Shown here: positions 8,878-17,573 of the stretch, one piece after another
How the letters are laid out: each line of letters starts with the position of its first letter
How positions within the stretch are numbered: the stretch's first letter is position 1
Translations under genes and position numbers: made by a program
Assembly (NCBI RefSeq): GCF_000716675.1
Contig: NZ_JNXT01000011.1
Coordinates: 76,673-140,672, forward strand
DNA from: Streptomyces alboflavus
Lineage (GTDB): Bacteria; Actinomycetota; Actinomycetes; Streptomycetales; Streptomycetaceae
Direction: 5' to 3'
DNA: 64,000 nucleotides
The notes under the pieces: model-generated
What the model was told of the DNA's origin: nothing
Seen by the model: the letters and a program-made list of their open reading frames with translations, nothing else
Database searches by the model: none

Positions 8878-8960
8878 GAGGACACAGTAGCTCGCCTAGC
8901 GTTGATATCAGGGCCGGGAGACGTACGCGATCGTCGTGTTCGCCGAGGGCTCAGTCATGG

Positions 8961-9212
8961 ATGGACGTGCGTATGCGAGACAACGAAACCGTCGGCCGCG
9001 AGACCGGCGTGAAGGGGATGACGCGGGGCGAGCTGCTGGAGCTTCCCGCCGCCGTTGACCTGGAGACGGGCAACCGGGCGTTGGGGCTGGGGCGGAGCAA
9101 GGGGTACGAGCTGGCGAAGCGCGGCCAGTACCCGTGCAAGGTGCTGCGCCTGGGCAACGCCTACCGGGTGGTGACCGCCGACCTGCTGGCCCTGCTGGGG
9201 CTGGCCGCGTGA
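8961..9212 (+). CDS. xis: Excisionase-like DNA-binding protein
   Basis: 83 aa. The C-terminal half (NRALGLGRSKGYELAKRG, then VLRLGNAYRVVTADLLALLG) is the winged-helix/MerR-like fold of AlpA/Xis proteins found in actinomycete integrative elements. It would bend attachment-site DNA to favour excision. ATG at 8961 is used here. An internal in-frame ATG near 9018 (MTRGELLELP), with AAGGGG just before it, is a plausible alternative start giving 64 aa. The gene sits between the regulator and the replication-type ATPase. Confidence 0.75.
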   Translation: MDVRMRDNETVGRETGVKGMTRGELLELPAAVDLETGNRALGLGRSKGYELAKRGQYPCKVLRLGNAYRVVTADLLALLGLAA

Positions 9213-9442
9213 GCGCGGCCAACTGCAGCGAACCGTTCTGCGCTGAGCTGACACGAAAGCCCTGGACTGTGTCCGGGCGTGGACGTACTGTCCGTGGTCC
9301 CTCGCGGTGGCTCAGCGCCCGCGAGAAGGGGGAGAGCCCCCGGCGGGGTAACGCCGGAGGCCCGATGACTCCCCATCAATCCCATGTGAACCGACCCGGC
9401 GGCCAGGGCGTACGAGCCCGCAACCGCCAGAGGAGCTGCCGA

Positions 9443-10783
9443 GTGCAACCCGAGAACCCCGAGCCCTATTCCGCCCCCGCCCAGACGAGCTGGTCCGCAA
9501 CGGCCATCCCTGGCCAGCCGGGCGCCCACCTGCGCACCGCACAGACCGGCGACGCCCATCCGGACCTGAGCGATGACGCGGCCGCCCGCAGCGGCGACGA
9601 GGCGGATGCGACGAGCGGGCTGGAGGCGATACCCGATGCGGAACCGACGATCGGCTCGAAGCTGCTCGATGAACTGCGTGCACAGATCGCCCAGTTCGTG
9701 ATCCCGCCCTCGCAGGAGGCGCTCGATGCGATCGTCTTGTGGGTGGCGGCGACGCATCTGCAGCCCGCGTGGCAGCACGCCCCGCGCCTGGCAGTGGTGG
9801 GGCCCGCGAAGCGCTGCGGCAAGTCGCGGCTGCTGGACGTGCTGACCGAGACGGTCCACGATCCGATGCTGACCATCAACACCACGCCAGCGGCGATCTT
9901 CCGCTCGATCGACGAGGACAATCCGCCCACGCTCCTGGTGGACGAGGCGGACACCATCTTCGGCACGCCGAAGCAAGCGGAAAGGAACGAGGAGACGCGC
10001 GGCCTGCTCAACGCTGGTCACCAGCGGGGCCGGTACGTGACCCGGATCGTCGGCAACGACCACACCCCGCACAAGTTCGCTACCTTCGCCATGGCGGCCA
10101 TCGCGGGGATCGGCGACCTGCCCGACACGGTTATGGACCGGGCGGTGGTGATCCGCATGCGGCGCCGAGCCGAGGGCGAGAAGGTCAAGCCCTTCCGCTC
10201 CCGCCGCGACATCCCTGCCCTGCACGAGCTGCGCGACCGCATCCACGCGTGGGCCAGGCCGCTGCTGGTTGAGGCCGCGAACCTGGAGCCGGAGATGCCG
10301 GTCGAGGACCGCGCCGCCGACACCTGGGAGCCCCTGGTCATCGTCGCCGACCTGGCAGGCGGATGCTGGCCTCGCCTGGCGCGGGTCGCGTGCGCGCGGA
10401 TGGTCGCCGCCGAGGCGGCAGCCGAGGAGGATCACCCCAGCGGGGCGCGGATCCTCGCCGACATCCGCCGCGCCTTCGTGGGCCGGGGCGAGCCCGAGAG
10501 CCTCTCCACCGAGGAACTCCTCTACCTCCTGCGCCAGGACCCCGAAAGCCCGTGGGCGGAGTGGGGACGCAGCGGACTGACCGCCCGCGGGCTCGGCGCG
10601 ATGCTGCGCGAGTTCGGCATCAAGCCCGGCAACGTCCGGGTGGCCGACGGAACCCAGCGCAAGGGCTACATGCGCAACAAGTTCCTCGACGCCTGGCGCC
10701 GCTACTGCCCCACCGTCCATTCAGTGGACACCCCGTCTGTCCCTTCTGGGGACACCCGGCCTGCTGCCCTCGACGAGGGCTGA
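9443..10783 (+). CDS. DUF3631-type P-loop ATPase, putative element replication protein
   Basis: About 446 aa. Walker A GPAKRCGKS (Lys about residue 130) and Walker B LLVDEADTIF (about 164-173), then a sensor-like GNDHTPHKFATFAP-type stretch and a C-terminal domain with FGIKPGNVRV...RKGYMRNKF. This matches DUF3631 proteins of actinobacterial elements and phages, usually read as helicase/primase-associated. GTG at 9443 has AGGAG 7 bp upstream. ATG at 9365 (GGAGG 4 bp upstream) would add 26 Arg/Gln-rich residues. The 230 bp between xis and this start holds a small hairpin (CCGGCGGGGTAACGCCGG) and no other gene I can support. Replication role is inferred. Confidence 0.75.
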   Translation: MQPENPEPYSAPAQTSWSATAIPGQPGAHLRTAQTGDAHPDLSDDAAARSGDEADATSGLEAIPDAEPTIGSKLLDELRAQIAQFVIPPSQEALDAIVLWVAATHLQPAWQHAPRLAVVGPAKRCGKSRLLDVLTETVHDPMLTINTTPAAIFRSIDEDNPPTLLVDEADTIFGTPKQAERNEETRGLLNAGHQRGRYVTRIVGNDHTPHKFATFAMAAIAGIGDLPDTVMDRAVVIRMRRRAEGEKVKPFRSRRDIPALHELRDRIHAWARPLLVEAANLEPEMPVEDRAADTWEPLVIVADLAGGCWPRLARVACARMVAAEAAAEEDHPSGARILADIRRAFVGRGEPESLSTEELLYLLRQDPESPWAEWGRSGLTARGLGAMLREFGIKPGNVRVADGTQRKGYMRNKFLDAWRRYCPTVHSVDTPSVPSGDTRPAALDEG

Positions 10784-11205
10784 GCCCCACACCCGCCTCC
10801 GGTTGCCGTACTTGCCGTCCGTGCCGTGATCTCGCAGGTCACACGGCATACCGGCAAGACGGCAGCCGGGGCCAAGACGGCAAAGCGATCATGACCGGCG
10901 CGCTGCCCACCCAAGACGCTGCCCAGATCCGTCTTGCGCCGTCCTGTGCGTCTGTGCCGTATCGCCCCAGGTCACAGACCTGTCAGTCGAGACGGAAGGC
11001 GCAACGCCGCTGTCCCGACTCGGGACACGGCCAATCCGAGGCCGGGCGCGTCAGGACGTACCGCTCTTGTTCCGACTCGGAACAAGACCTCGGCGGCTGC
11101 CGCCAGGACGGAGAGCCGAGGCGGTTGCCGTACCCGCTCTGACCTGCGCTTGCAACGGCCAAGACTGCCAAGACGGACCACGCCACCACCCCAGGAGTAC
11201 ACCGC
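10784..11205. other. Non-coding control region with inverted repeats and CCAAGACGG-type iterons
   Basis: 422 bp without a credible gene. CAAGACGGCA occurs at 10855-10864 and 10873-10882, CCAAGACGG at about 11167-11175, and partly inverted copies (CTTGCCGTCC at 10811, GTCTTGCGCCGTCC at 10931) nearby. TGCCGTGA and TCACACGGCA form a further imperfect inverted repeat at about 10823-10849. Two strong palindromes follow at 11011-11086. Clusters of short direct and inverted repeats next to a replication-type gene suggest an origin, a cis transfer locus or operators; which one cannot be told from sequence alone. Confidence 0.5.
11011..11086. promoter_or_regulatory. Pair of related palindromes, putative operators
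   Basis: Site 1, 11011-11027: TGTCCCGACTCGGGACA. Site 2, 11066-11086, has 10-bp arms CTTGTTCCGA/TCGGAACAAG around a central C. Both contain TGTNCCGACTCGGNACA. They lie 120-195 bp upstream of the DUF2637 gene, 55 bp apart. Compensating changes (C/G to T/A at the variable position) keep the symmetry, which favours a dimeric protein-binding site. Confidence 0.6.
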
Positions 11206-12054
11206 TTGACCACCATTCCCATCTCCCCGCCACCGCCCCACGAGCCGCCGAATGACCGGCCCGGCGAGGGGCAGCCGGCGAAGACCAAACGCGATGCTGG
11301 GCACTACGCGCTCCTCGCAGCGGGCGTCGGCATCGTCATTCTCACGGCCTGTGCGTTCTGGCTCTCCTACGCGCATCTGGCCGAGGTCGCCGGGCAACAC
11401 GGGCTGGGAAGCTCGCCCTTGCGCCGCTGGGCCTGGCCCGCCACCCTGGATGCGTTCATCGTGGTGGGCGAACTGCTCATGCTCCACGCGAGCCTGCGCC
11501 GCGTCACCGACCGATGGGCCATCGCTCTCACCGCCGTCGGCTCGGTCGGCTCCATCACGCTCAACGTCTTCGGGGCCAGCGGCACCCGCGACCTCGGCGA
11601 CGTACCACTGCTCGACTACGTGGTCGCCGCGGTGCCTCCGACTGCGGCACTGCTGGCCTTCGGTGCCCTCATGCGGCACATCCACCGGCTCGTCGACCGC
11701 ACCGACTCCAACTCCGACCAGGCGGACGAAACATCCGTCCAGGGGCCCGCACCAGCTACCGCATCCCCTGACTCTGGCGACCTCCCGCTCGCTGCGACTG
11801 CCGGGCGGACGGAACTCCTGCCCCAGGATGCGGAGAGCAAGGCGCGCGGTGGCCGCCCGCCCAAGGCCACCATCAAAGAGCTGGCGGATATCGGTCGGGC
11901 CGCCGCTCACCAGCACGGCAAGCTCACCCGGGGCCTGCTCCGAAAGGCCGTGAAGGAGCGGAACCTGACGCTCGGCAGTGAGCGCCAGACCGAGGTGATG
12001 GACCTTCTCCGGCCGGAACTCGAAGCCGCCGGGATCGAGGTCTCCAAGCGCTGA
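11206..12054 (+). CDS. DUF2637 membrane protein of the transfer region
   Basis: 282 aa. After a Pro-rich N-terminus there are four hydrophobic segments (about residues 33-55, 75-95, 103-125 and 138-155). A soluble C-terminal domain follows with a GRPPKATIKELADIGR-type DNA-binding-like segment (about 222-280). This is the DUF2637 architecture common in Streptomyces integrative elements and plasmids, where such proteins accompany spread (Spd) functions. The start at 11206 (TTG, reading TTGACCACC) follows CAGGAG. Spread function is inferred from family and neighbours. Confidence 0.75.
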   Translation: MTTIPISPPPPHEPPNDRPGEGQPAKTKRDAGHYALLAAGVGIVILTACAFWLSYAHLAEVAGQHGLGSSPLRRWAWPATLDAFIVVGELLMLHASLRRVTDRWAIALTAVGSVGSITLNVFGASGTRDLGDVPLLDYVVAAVPPTAALLAFGALMRHIHRLVDRTDSNSDQADETSVQGPAPATASPDSGDLPLAATAGRTELLPQDAESKARGGRPPKATIKELADIGRAAAHQHGKLTRGLLRKAVKERNLTLGSERQTEVMDLLRPELEAAGIEVSKR

Positions 12055-12063
12055 CCGTGACCT

Positions 12064-12098
12064 GGCCGGGTGACCGGAACCCTTCCGGTCACCCGGCC
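12064..12098. other. 16-bp perfect hairpin after the DUF2637 gene
   Basis: Left arm 12064-12079 (GGCCGGGTGACCGGAA), 3-nt loop, right arm 12083-12098. It starts 10 bp after the stop codon, so it could terminate transcription, though no T-run follows. It could equally be part of an oriT or replication origin, given the DnaA-like boxes 23 bp on and the mob genes downstream. Confidence 0.65.
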
Positions 12099-12120
12099 CG
12101 AACCCGGCGCTGCGCCCTGC

Positions 12121-12140
12121 TTGTCCACACCTGTGGATAG
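12121..12140. promoter_or_regulatory. Pair of inverted DnaA-box-like sequences
   Basis: TTGTCCACA at 12121-12129 equals the Streptomyces DnaA box consensus as I recall it. TGTGGATAG at 12132-12140 is the inverse CTATCCACA. Two face-to-face boxes 2 bp apart upstream of mobC suggest a DnaA-dependent origin for the excised circle. A single pair could be chance. Confidence 0.5.
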
Positions 12141-12215
12141 AGCGATGCCCGCACCGCCCAGCTCACCGGCCCCATACCTCCGCCCGCCCATCCGATCTTC
12201 TCCGGAGCACCGCCC

Positions 12216-12968
12216 ATGACGCGCGACCCGCACCACCCCGAGGACTCCCCGGACGAGCCGTTGCCGCTGACGAAGTCCCCTACGCTGATGGGGCGTTTGC
12301 GCCGCGCGTTCGGACGGGCTGCCCCTGGCGGAGCCAGTAGTACCCCGAGTCCGACTCAAGGCCGGATCTCGGGGACCTCCGCCCCAGGGGTGGCGGAGGA
12401 GGCCCAGCGCCAGGGGGCGCCGGACCAGGAGGTCCGGGCCGAGGGCGGCCCCGACTCGGACACGCTCCACGCCGCCCAGCGCGAGATCCTCCGCCCCGTA
12501 CGTGAAGACGTTGCCGCCGCCGGCGAGCCCGTCGTGAAGAGCGCACAGCCCACGATCCGCCGCTTCACTGGTGACAAGCGCATCGAGCGCGTCGGCCCTC
12601 TCCGGTTCCTCGAGGAAGAGCGCACCCTGCTTCAGGAGACGGCCGCTGAGCACGGCTACAAGGGGGAGTCCGGTTTCGCCGCCGACGTGGTCCTGGCCTT
12701 CATCACCGGCCGGTTCACCGCGAACCTGCCACTGTCCGAGGACCGTCGCCGCACCCATGTCTTCCGTGCTCAGGTCCTGCGTCAGCTCAACCGGATCGGT
12801 GCGAACGTCAACCAGATCGCCCGCGCCCTCAACAGCGACTACACCCCACCCGACATACGCCAGCGGCTGACCGAACTTGAGCAGTTGCTGGAGCTGATCG
12901 CCGAGGCCCTGCGCCAGCCCGCCAACCCGGAAGAGGAGACCCTGGGAGCACGAGAGATGTCCGCGTGA
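12216..12968 (+). CDS. mobC: MobC-like relaxosome accessory protein
   Basis: 250 aa. Residues 1-110 are low-complexity and charged. The C-terminal part has the MobC signature LRQLNRIGANVNQIARALN (about 189-207), preceded by a ribbon-helix-helix-like segment (YKGESGFAADVVLAFITG). MobC proteins open oriT DNA so that the relaxase can nick it. The stop overlaps the relaxase GTG start (GTGA), so the two are translationally coupled. ATG at 12216. Confidence 0.82.
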   Translation: MTRDPHHPEDSPDEPLPLTKSPTLMGRLRRAFGRAAPGGASSTPSPTQGRISGTSAPGVAEEAQRQGAPDQEVRAEGGPDSDTLHAAQREILRPVREDVAAAGEPVVKSAQPTIRRFTGDKRIERVGPLRFLEEERTLLQETAAEHGYKGESGFAADVVLAFITGRFTANLPLSEDRRRTHVFRAQVLRQLNRIGANVNQIARALNSDYTPPDIRQRLTELEQLLELIAEALRQPANPEEETLGAREMSA

Positions 12969-14695
12969 TCGCCGCCATCAAACCGGCCGGGTCCAACACT
13001 CGCGGCCTGCTCGCCTACCTCTACGGTCCCGGCCGCCAGGACGAGCACCTCGACCCGCACATCGTCACCGGCTTCGCAATGCTCGGTATGCCCGACCCCG
13101 GCCGCGACGAGAACGCCACCCTCACCAAACTCGCCCGCTACCTCGACGAGCCGGTGCGACTGCGCAACAGCGAGTTCGGCCAGCCGGTCACCGACCATGT
13201 GTGGCACTGCCCCGTGCGCGCCGCACCCACCGACCGCTACCTCTCCGACGCCGAGTGGGGCGAGATCGCCCAGCGCATCGTCGAAGCGGCCGGCATCGCG
13301 CCGCCCGGAGACGACCTGGCCTGCCGCTGGATCGCCGTACGCCACGCGGACGACCACATCCACATCCTCGCCACCACCGTCCGCGAGGACGGCCGCCGCC
13401 CCAAACTCCACGACAGTGGCCTCCGCGTCGGTGACGCCTGCCGTGAGATCGAAAAGGACTACGGGCTCAGGCAGTTGAAGAAGGGGGACCGCACCGGAAC
13501 CCGACGCCCCAGCCAGGCAGAGATGCACAAGGCCAAGCGCCTCGGCTGGGAAGTGCCCAGCCCCGAATGGCTCGAAGCGCGCATCCGTGCCGCCATCCCC
13601 CACGCCTCCAGCGCCGAAGAACTCCTCGCCTACCTGGAAGCCGACAGCATCCTGATCAAGGCCAAGCGCGGCCCGTCCGGCGATCTCCTCGGCTACGCTG
13701 CCGGGCGTCCCGGCGACGTCAACGACAAGGGCGAGCAGATCTACCACCCGGGCAAGAGGATTGCCCCCGACCTCACCCTGCCCAAGCTCAAGGCCCGCCT
13801 GGAAGCCGTCGTGCCGGAGGAACACCCCACGGCCCGCCGTAACAAGCCCGCCACCCCCTGGCAACAGGCCACCGACGCCCTAGACCCCCTCCACACCGCG
13901 TTGACGGAGGCTGACGGCGACAGCGGGGATGCACGGGCTCAGGCTCACGTCGCTGCCCTCGGCGAACTGATCGAGGCCACCGCACAGCGCGCCCCCGCCG
14001 ACCTGCGGGCCGAACTCCAAGCAGCCTCCAAGGCGTTCGCCCGCGCCCAGCGCTCCCAGATCCGAGCGGAAGACCGCGCCGCCGATGCCCTACGCGTTGC
14101 CACCCGCGACATCATCCATACCGCCACCGGCCCGGACGGCAGCGCGCTGGCCGCCCTGGTTGCAGCCCTCGTCTGGTCGGCGATCCTCTCCAGGCGCTGG
14201 CACGAGGCCAGGCAGCACGCTCACCAAGCCGACGCCGTCGGCCAGGCCCTCCACCACCTCCAGGCCGCCGCCGACCACGCCATGGGCCCCGTGCTCACCG
14301 AACTGGAACGCCGTCTGCCCAAGGAGCAGGCCCGCCTCACGCTGGCCAGCGACGTGCGCGCCGCCGTCCCCGACCACGCCGCCCGCATCCTCGCCGATCC
14401 CAGCTGGTCAGCCCTGGCCACCGTCCTCGCCGAGGCTGAAGCCCGCGGCCACAAGCCCCACCAGCTCCTCACGGAGGCCGCCGCACAACGCGAACTGGAC
14501 ACCGCCCGCCGACCCGCCCGTGTCCTGATCACCCGCATCCAGCACACCAGCCGTAACCCCGTACGCAGCCGCGTCGCCGAAGCAGCTCGCCGACGCACGA
14601 CCACAGGGACATGGCCTGACAGCGGGCCGACTCCCGCACCGCAGCCGACCACACCTTCCCCCGCTTCAGGACGCACCAGCCACCCCCGGCGGTAG
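12965..14695 (+). CDS. MobA/VirD2-type relaxase
   Basis: 576 aa. Nicks oriT and pilots the strand during conjugation. The metal-binding histidine motif HADDHIHI is at residues 127-134 (His127, His131, His133). Upstream H81 in VWHCPVR and the N-terminal GLLAYLYGPGR match the relaxase domain; no Tyr in the first 20 residues is an obvious equivalent of the usual early catalytic one besides Y18/Y20. The C-terminal 300 residues are Ala/Arg-rich helical, with a hydrophobic stretch at about 395-405. GTG start coupled to mobC. No conjugative pump gene is nearby. Confidence 0.88.
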   Translation: MIAAIKPAGSNTRGLLAYLYGPGRQDEHLDPHIVTGFAMLGMPDPGRDENATLTKLARYLDEPVRLRNSEFGQPVTDHVWHCPVRAAPTDRYLSDAEWGEIAQRIVEAAGIAPPGDDLACRWIAVRHADDHIHILATTVREDGRRPKLHDSGLRVGDACREIEKDYGLRQLKKGDRTGTRRPSQAEMHKAKRLGWEVPSPEWLEARIRAAIPHASSAEELLAYLEADSILIKAKRGPSGDLLGYAAGRPGDVNDKGEQIYHPGKRIAPDLTLPKLKARLEAVVPEEHPTARRNKPATPWQQATDALDPLHTALTEADGDSGDARAQAHVAALGELIEATAQRAPADLRAELQAASKAFARAQRSQIRAEDRAADALRVATRDIIHTATGPDGSALAALVAALVWSAILSRRWHEARQHAHQADAVGQALHHLQAAADHAMGPVLTELERRLPKEQARLTLASDVRAAVPDHAARILADPSWSALATVLAEAEARGHKPHQLLTEAAAQRELDTARRPARVLITRIQHTSRNPVRSRVAEAARRRTTTGTWPDSGPTPAPQPTTPSPASGRTSHPRR

Positions 14696-14718
14696 CCGAC
14701 CGGCTGCGAAGGGGCCCG

Positions 14719-14777
14719 CCCGGAAAGGGACAGCCCTCTTGCCCCGTCTCGGGGCAAGAGGGCTGTCCCTTTCCGGG
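14719..14777. terminator. 28-bp perfect inverted repeat, bidirectional terminator
   Basis: Left arm 14719-14746, loop TCT, right arm 14750-14777, fully complementary. It lies between the convergent relaxase and permease genes. The length and perfection exceed an ordinary terminator. Confidence 0.8.
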
Positions 14778-14871
14778 ACGAGTAAGGCTGCGGAAACCGT
14801 CTGACTTCGCGGTCTTGCCTGTTCAGAGACTGAACCGACCGGCCCCGCATTGGCATGGTCCGCGGCGATGA

Positions 14872-16401
14872 CTACGAGCGAGCCGCTTCTCGTCCATGGG
14901 TACGATCGCGCTCGGGGCTGGTGTTGCGAGGGTGGGTCGGGTTGAGGAACCACTTGCGGGCCGAGGCCAGCCACCAGGCGCCGCAGAAGGCGACGACGAC
15001 GCCGACCGCGATCGGCGCGTAGTTGAACGTTTTCGCGGTGACCGGGGAGCTCTGCGGCAGCATGAACAGCACCGTGATCACCAGGACCCACACGACGGCG
15101 ATGGTGCCGACGAGAGTGGACCAGGAGCCGAGGTGCCAAGGGCCACGCTCGAACCGCTCCCCCTGACGCAGCCGCAGGAACGTCGGGATCACGTACGCGA
15201 AGTACAGGCCGATCGTCGCGATCGAGGTGACAGCCGCGTACGCGGTGCTGTTCCACAGGTAGGGCAGGCCCAGGACGAATGCGCCTCCGGTGGCCAGCCA
15301 GACAGCGTTGGCAGGGGTGCGGGTGGCCGGGCTGAGCTTGTGCCACGTCCGGGAGAACGGCAGGGCGCCATCACGGGAGAAGGCATAGATCATGCGGGAG
15401 TTGGCGGTCACCGAGGCCATGCCGCAGAACAGCTGGGCCACGATGATGACCAGTAGCAGCCACTTGCCGGCCGCCGCGCCGAGCGCGTCCATAAGGATCT
15501 GTGCTGGGGGTACGCCCGTACCGGAGTCGAGGGCGCCGTCGTAGGACTGGATGGCGTAGGTGAAGCCGAAGAGTAGGACGAACCCGGCCGCGAGGGATAC
15601 GAGGATGGAGCGGACGATGCCCTTGGGGCCGGCGGTGGAGGCGTCGATGGTCTCCTCGGTCATATGGGCAGAGGCGTCGTAGCCGGTGAAGGTGTACTGC
15701 GCCATCAGCAGTCCGAGCAGCACCACGTAGATGCTCGACGAGAAGCCGGTGTTGTTGACGAACTCGCCGAACATGAAGTGCGTCGACTGGTGGTGGTCAG
15801 GGACGAGCACCAGGGCACCGCAGATGACGACGACGCCGAGGATGTGCCACCAGATGGACACCTCGTTGAGGATGGCGACGATGCGCACACCGAAGGTGTT
15901 CAGCACGCCGTGCAACACGAGGATGATCCCGAATAGCGTGATTGTGTGCCCCGGCGTGGCGTCGAAGCCGAACTGCAGGTCCAGTAAGGCGTTGAGGAAG
16001 GTGGCCGCGCCGAAGTCGATGCCCGCGGTCACGGCTATCTGCCCGAGGGTGTTGAACCAGCCGGTGAACCACGCCCATGCCGCAGCCGACCGATTCGGGG
16101 CCATGCGATGCGCCCAGAAGTACAGGCCCGCGCTGGTGGGGTAGGCGGAGCAGACCTCGGCCATGGACAGGCCGACGAAGAGGGTCATGAGGCCGACGAA
16201 TAGCCAGCCCCACATGATGACCGCGGGGCCGCCGGCGTTCATGCCGTAGCCGTACATGGTCATGCAGCCGGACAGAATGGAGATGATCGTGAAGCTGACG
16301 CCGAAGTTCGCGCGGCCGGACATTGAGCGCGACAGCGTCTGCTGGTAGCCGAGTTGCTTGAGGCGTTCCTCGTCGGAGACGCGGGAGACGTCAAGAGGCA
16401 T
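14872..16401 (-). CDS. APC-superfamily amino acid permease
   Basis: 509 aa integral membrane transporter with about twelve hydrophobic segments. The N-terminus (LGYQQTLSRSMSGRANFGVSFTIISI, partly quoted) and first helix motif are typical of the amino acid/choline (GABA-permease-like) branch. Other markers are VGLSMAEVCSAYPTSAGLYFWA, YDASAHMTEET and SRDGALPFSR. It probably imports an amino acid or amine by proton symport; the substrate cannot be assigned. It lies 42 bp downstream of the 310-aa gene on the same strand, so the two form an operon. Confidence 0.88.
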   Translation of the reverse strand: MPLDVSRVSDEERLKQLGYQQTLSRSMSGRANFGVSFTIISILSGCMTMYGYGMNAGGPAVIMWGWLFVGLMTLFVGLSMAEVCSAYPTSAGLYFWAHRMAPNRSAAAWAWFTGWFNTLGQIAVTAGIDFGAATFLNALLDLQFGFDATPGHTITLFGIILVLHGVLNTFGVRIVAILNEVSIWWHILGVVVICGALVLVPDHHQSTHFMFGEFVNNTGFSSSIYVVLLGLLMAQYTFTGYDASAHMTEETIDASTAGPKGIVRSILVSLAAGFVLLFGFTYAIQSYDGALDSGTGVPPAQILMDALGAAAGKWLLLVIIVAQLFCGMASVTANSRMIYAFSRDGALPFSRTWHKLSPATRTPANAVWLATGGAFVLGLPYLWNSTAYAAVTSIATIGLYFAYVIPTFLRLRQGERFERGPWHLGSWSTLVGTIAVVWVLVITVLFMLPQSSPVTAKTFNYAPIAVGVVVAFCGAWWLASARKWFLNPTHPRNTSPERDRTHGREAARS

Positions 16402-16443
16402 GGGGGTTCCGTCCTTCGTAGGTGAGAGGGATGGTTCGGGTGC

Positions 16444-17376
16444 TCAGTGGCTTCGGCGCCGCGGCGGGCTGTAGGCCCAGCCGCGGTGCCGCAGGAAGAG
16501 GTCGCGGGCCTGACCGCAGTACGACCACGGCACCTGCGTGGCGTACGGGCCGATCGCGTCGAAGACCTCTAGGGCCTCGTGGTGGCGGTTCGCGAACGAC
16601 AGTGCGTGGGCGAGGTAGTTGGCGTCATCGGCGAAGCAGGCGTGCGGGCGCGGGGCGCGGTAGCGCCACCAGCGCTCCAGCACCAGGTCGATCTGCGGGC
16701 ACTCGACCCAGGGGTGGATCGTCAGGCCGTAGGTCCGCTGGTCCTGCTCCAGACGCGACCGGTGCGCCTCCGCCAGGACGACCAGGGGCAGCACGGCGAT
16801 CGGCAGCCCCTGGGGAGCGGTTGACGCCTGCTCGTCGGCCCACCACGCCGCCTCACCCTGCCTGCCGTGATGGTGGGAGAACAGGAAGGTGACGACCTCG
16901 TGGTGCGCCTCGCGGTTCCACGGGTCACGCTGCTTGATCTCCTCCCACACCCAACCCAGCGTCTTCCGGTTCGGGGCGTGGGTACGCAGTAGCGCGAGCA
17001 TGACAACCAGCGGGGCGACGTCCTGCGGCCATGCCTCCAGCGCAGCGCGGCAGGTCGCCCACGCCTCCTCCATCAGCACCCGGCCGCCGCCCTCGCGACC
17101 GGTGATCATCGCCCGCAGAGCCTGCACATTCGCGAGGAGAGCGAGGGCGTGCGGTGAGCGCGGTTCGGCCTTGGCCCAGGTGTCGGCGAACCTGAGTCGA
17201 GCCCCAGCCTCGGCGAGGACCTGGAGACGGAAGATCCGCCGGTCCCAGTCCGCCCCCGTGGCGGCCAGCAGGTCGCGAGGGCTCTCCCAGCGGCCCATCG
17301 AAGCATCTTCAAGGACACGCCGAAGTGCGTCGTCATCCCTCGCCGGATGCGTGTCGAGAGAGAACTTCGGTCTCAC
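16444..17376 (-). CDS. Hypothetical helical (TPR-like) protein upstream of permease
   Basis: 310 aa, soluble, no signal peptide. It is rich in Ala/Leu/Trp helices resembling tetratricopeptide units (for example ALALLANVQALRAMI and NYLAHALSFANRHHEALEVF). I do not recognise the family with certainty. Co-transcription with the permease suggests a shared pathway. It is divergent from the APH-fold kinase gene, with about 200 bp between them. Confidence 0.7.
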   Translation of the reverse strand: MRPKFSLDTHPARDDDALRRVLEDASMGRWESPRDLLAATGADWDRRIFRLQVLAEAGARLRFADTWAKAEPRSPHALALLANVQALRAMITGREGGGRVLMEEAWATCRAALEAWPQDVAPLVVMLALLRTHAPNRKTLGWVWEEIKQRDPWNREAHHEVVTFLFSHHHGRQGEAAWWADEQASTAPQGLPIAVLPLVVLAEAHRSRLEQDQRTYGLTIHPWVECPQIDLVLERWWRYRAPRPHACFADDANYLAHALSFANRHHEALEVFDAIGPYATQVPWSYCGQARDLFLRHRGWAYSPPRRRSH

Positions 17377-17573
17377 CTTTTGTCACCCCGGCCAGCAGCC
17401 GCATGCCCCGGCCTCGGCATGAACAGGTCGCGCCTCGTAACGTGGCGAGTTACCCCAACCGTGCGCATCACGCAGGTCAAGCGTTCACGGCCTCGTCGGC
17501 TGTCGTGGCCTGCTCTCACCGCATTGACCGAGATCGGCCTGGGTTCCGTTGCGACGGTGCTACGGTCGCCCGC

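Noticed and set aside
10934..11209. 91-codon open frame before the DUF2637 gene
   Set aside because: Arg/Pro-rich, crosses the palindromes, lacks a ribosome site, and looks like non-coding control sequence.
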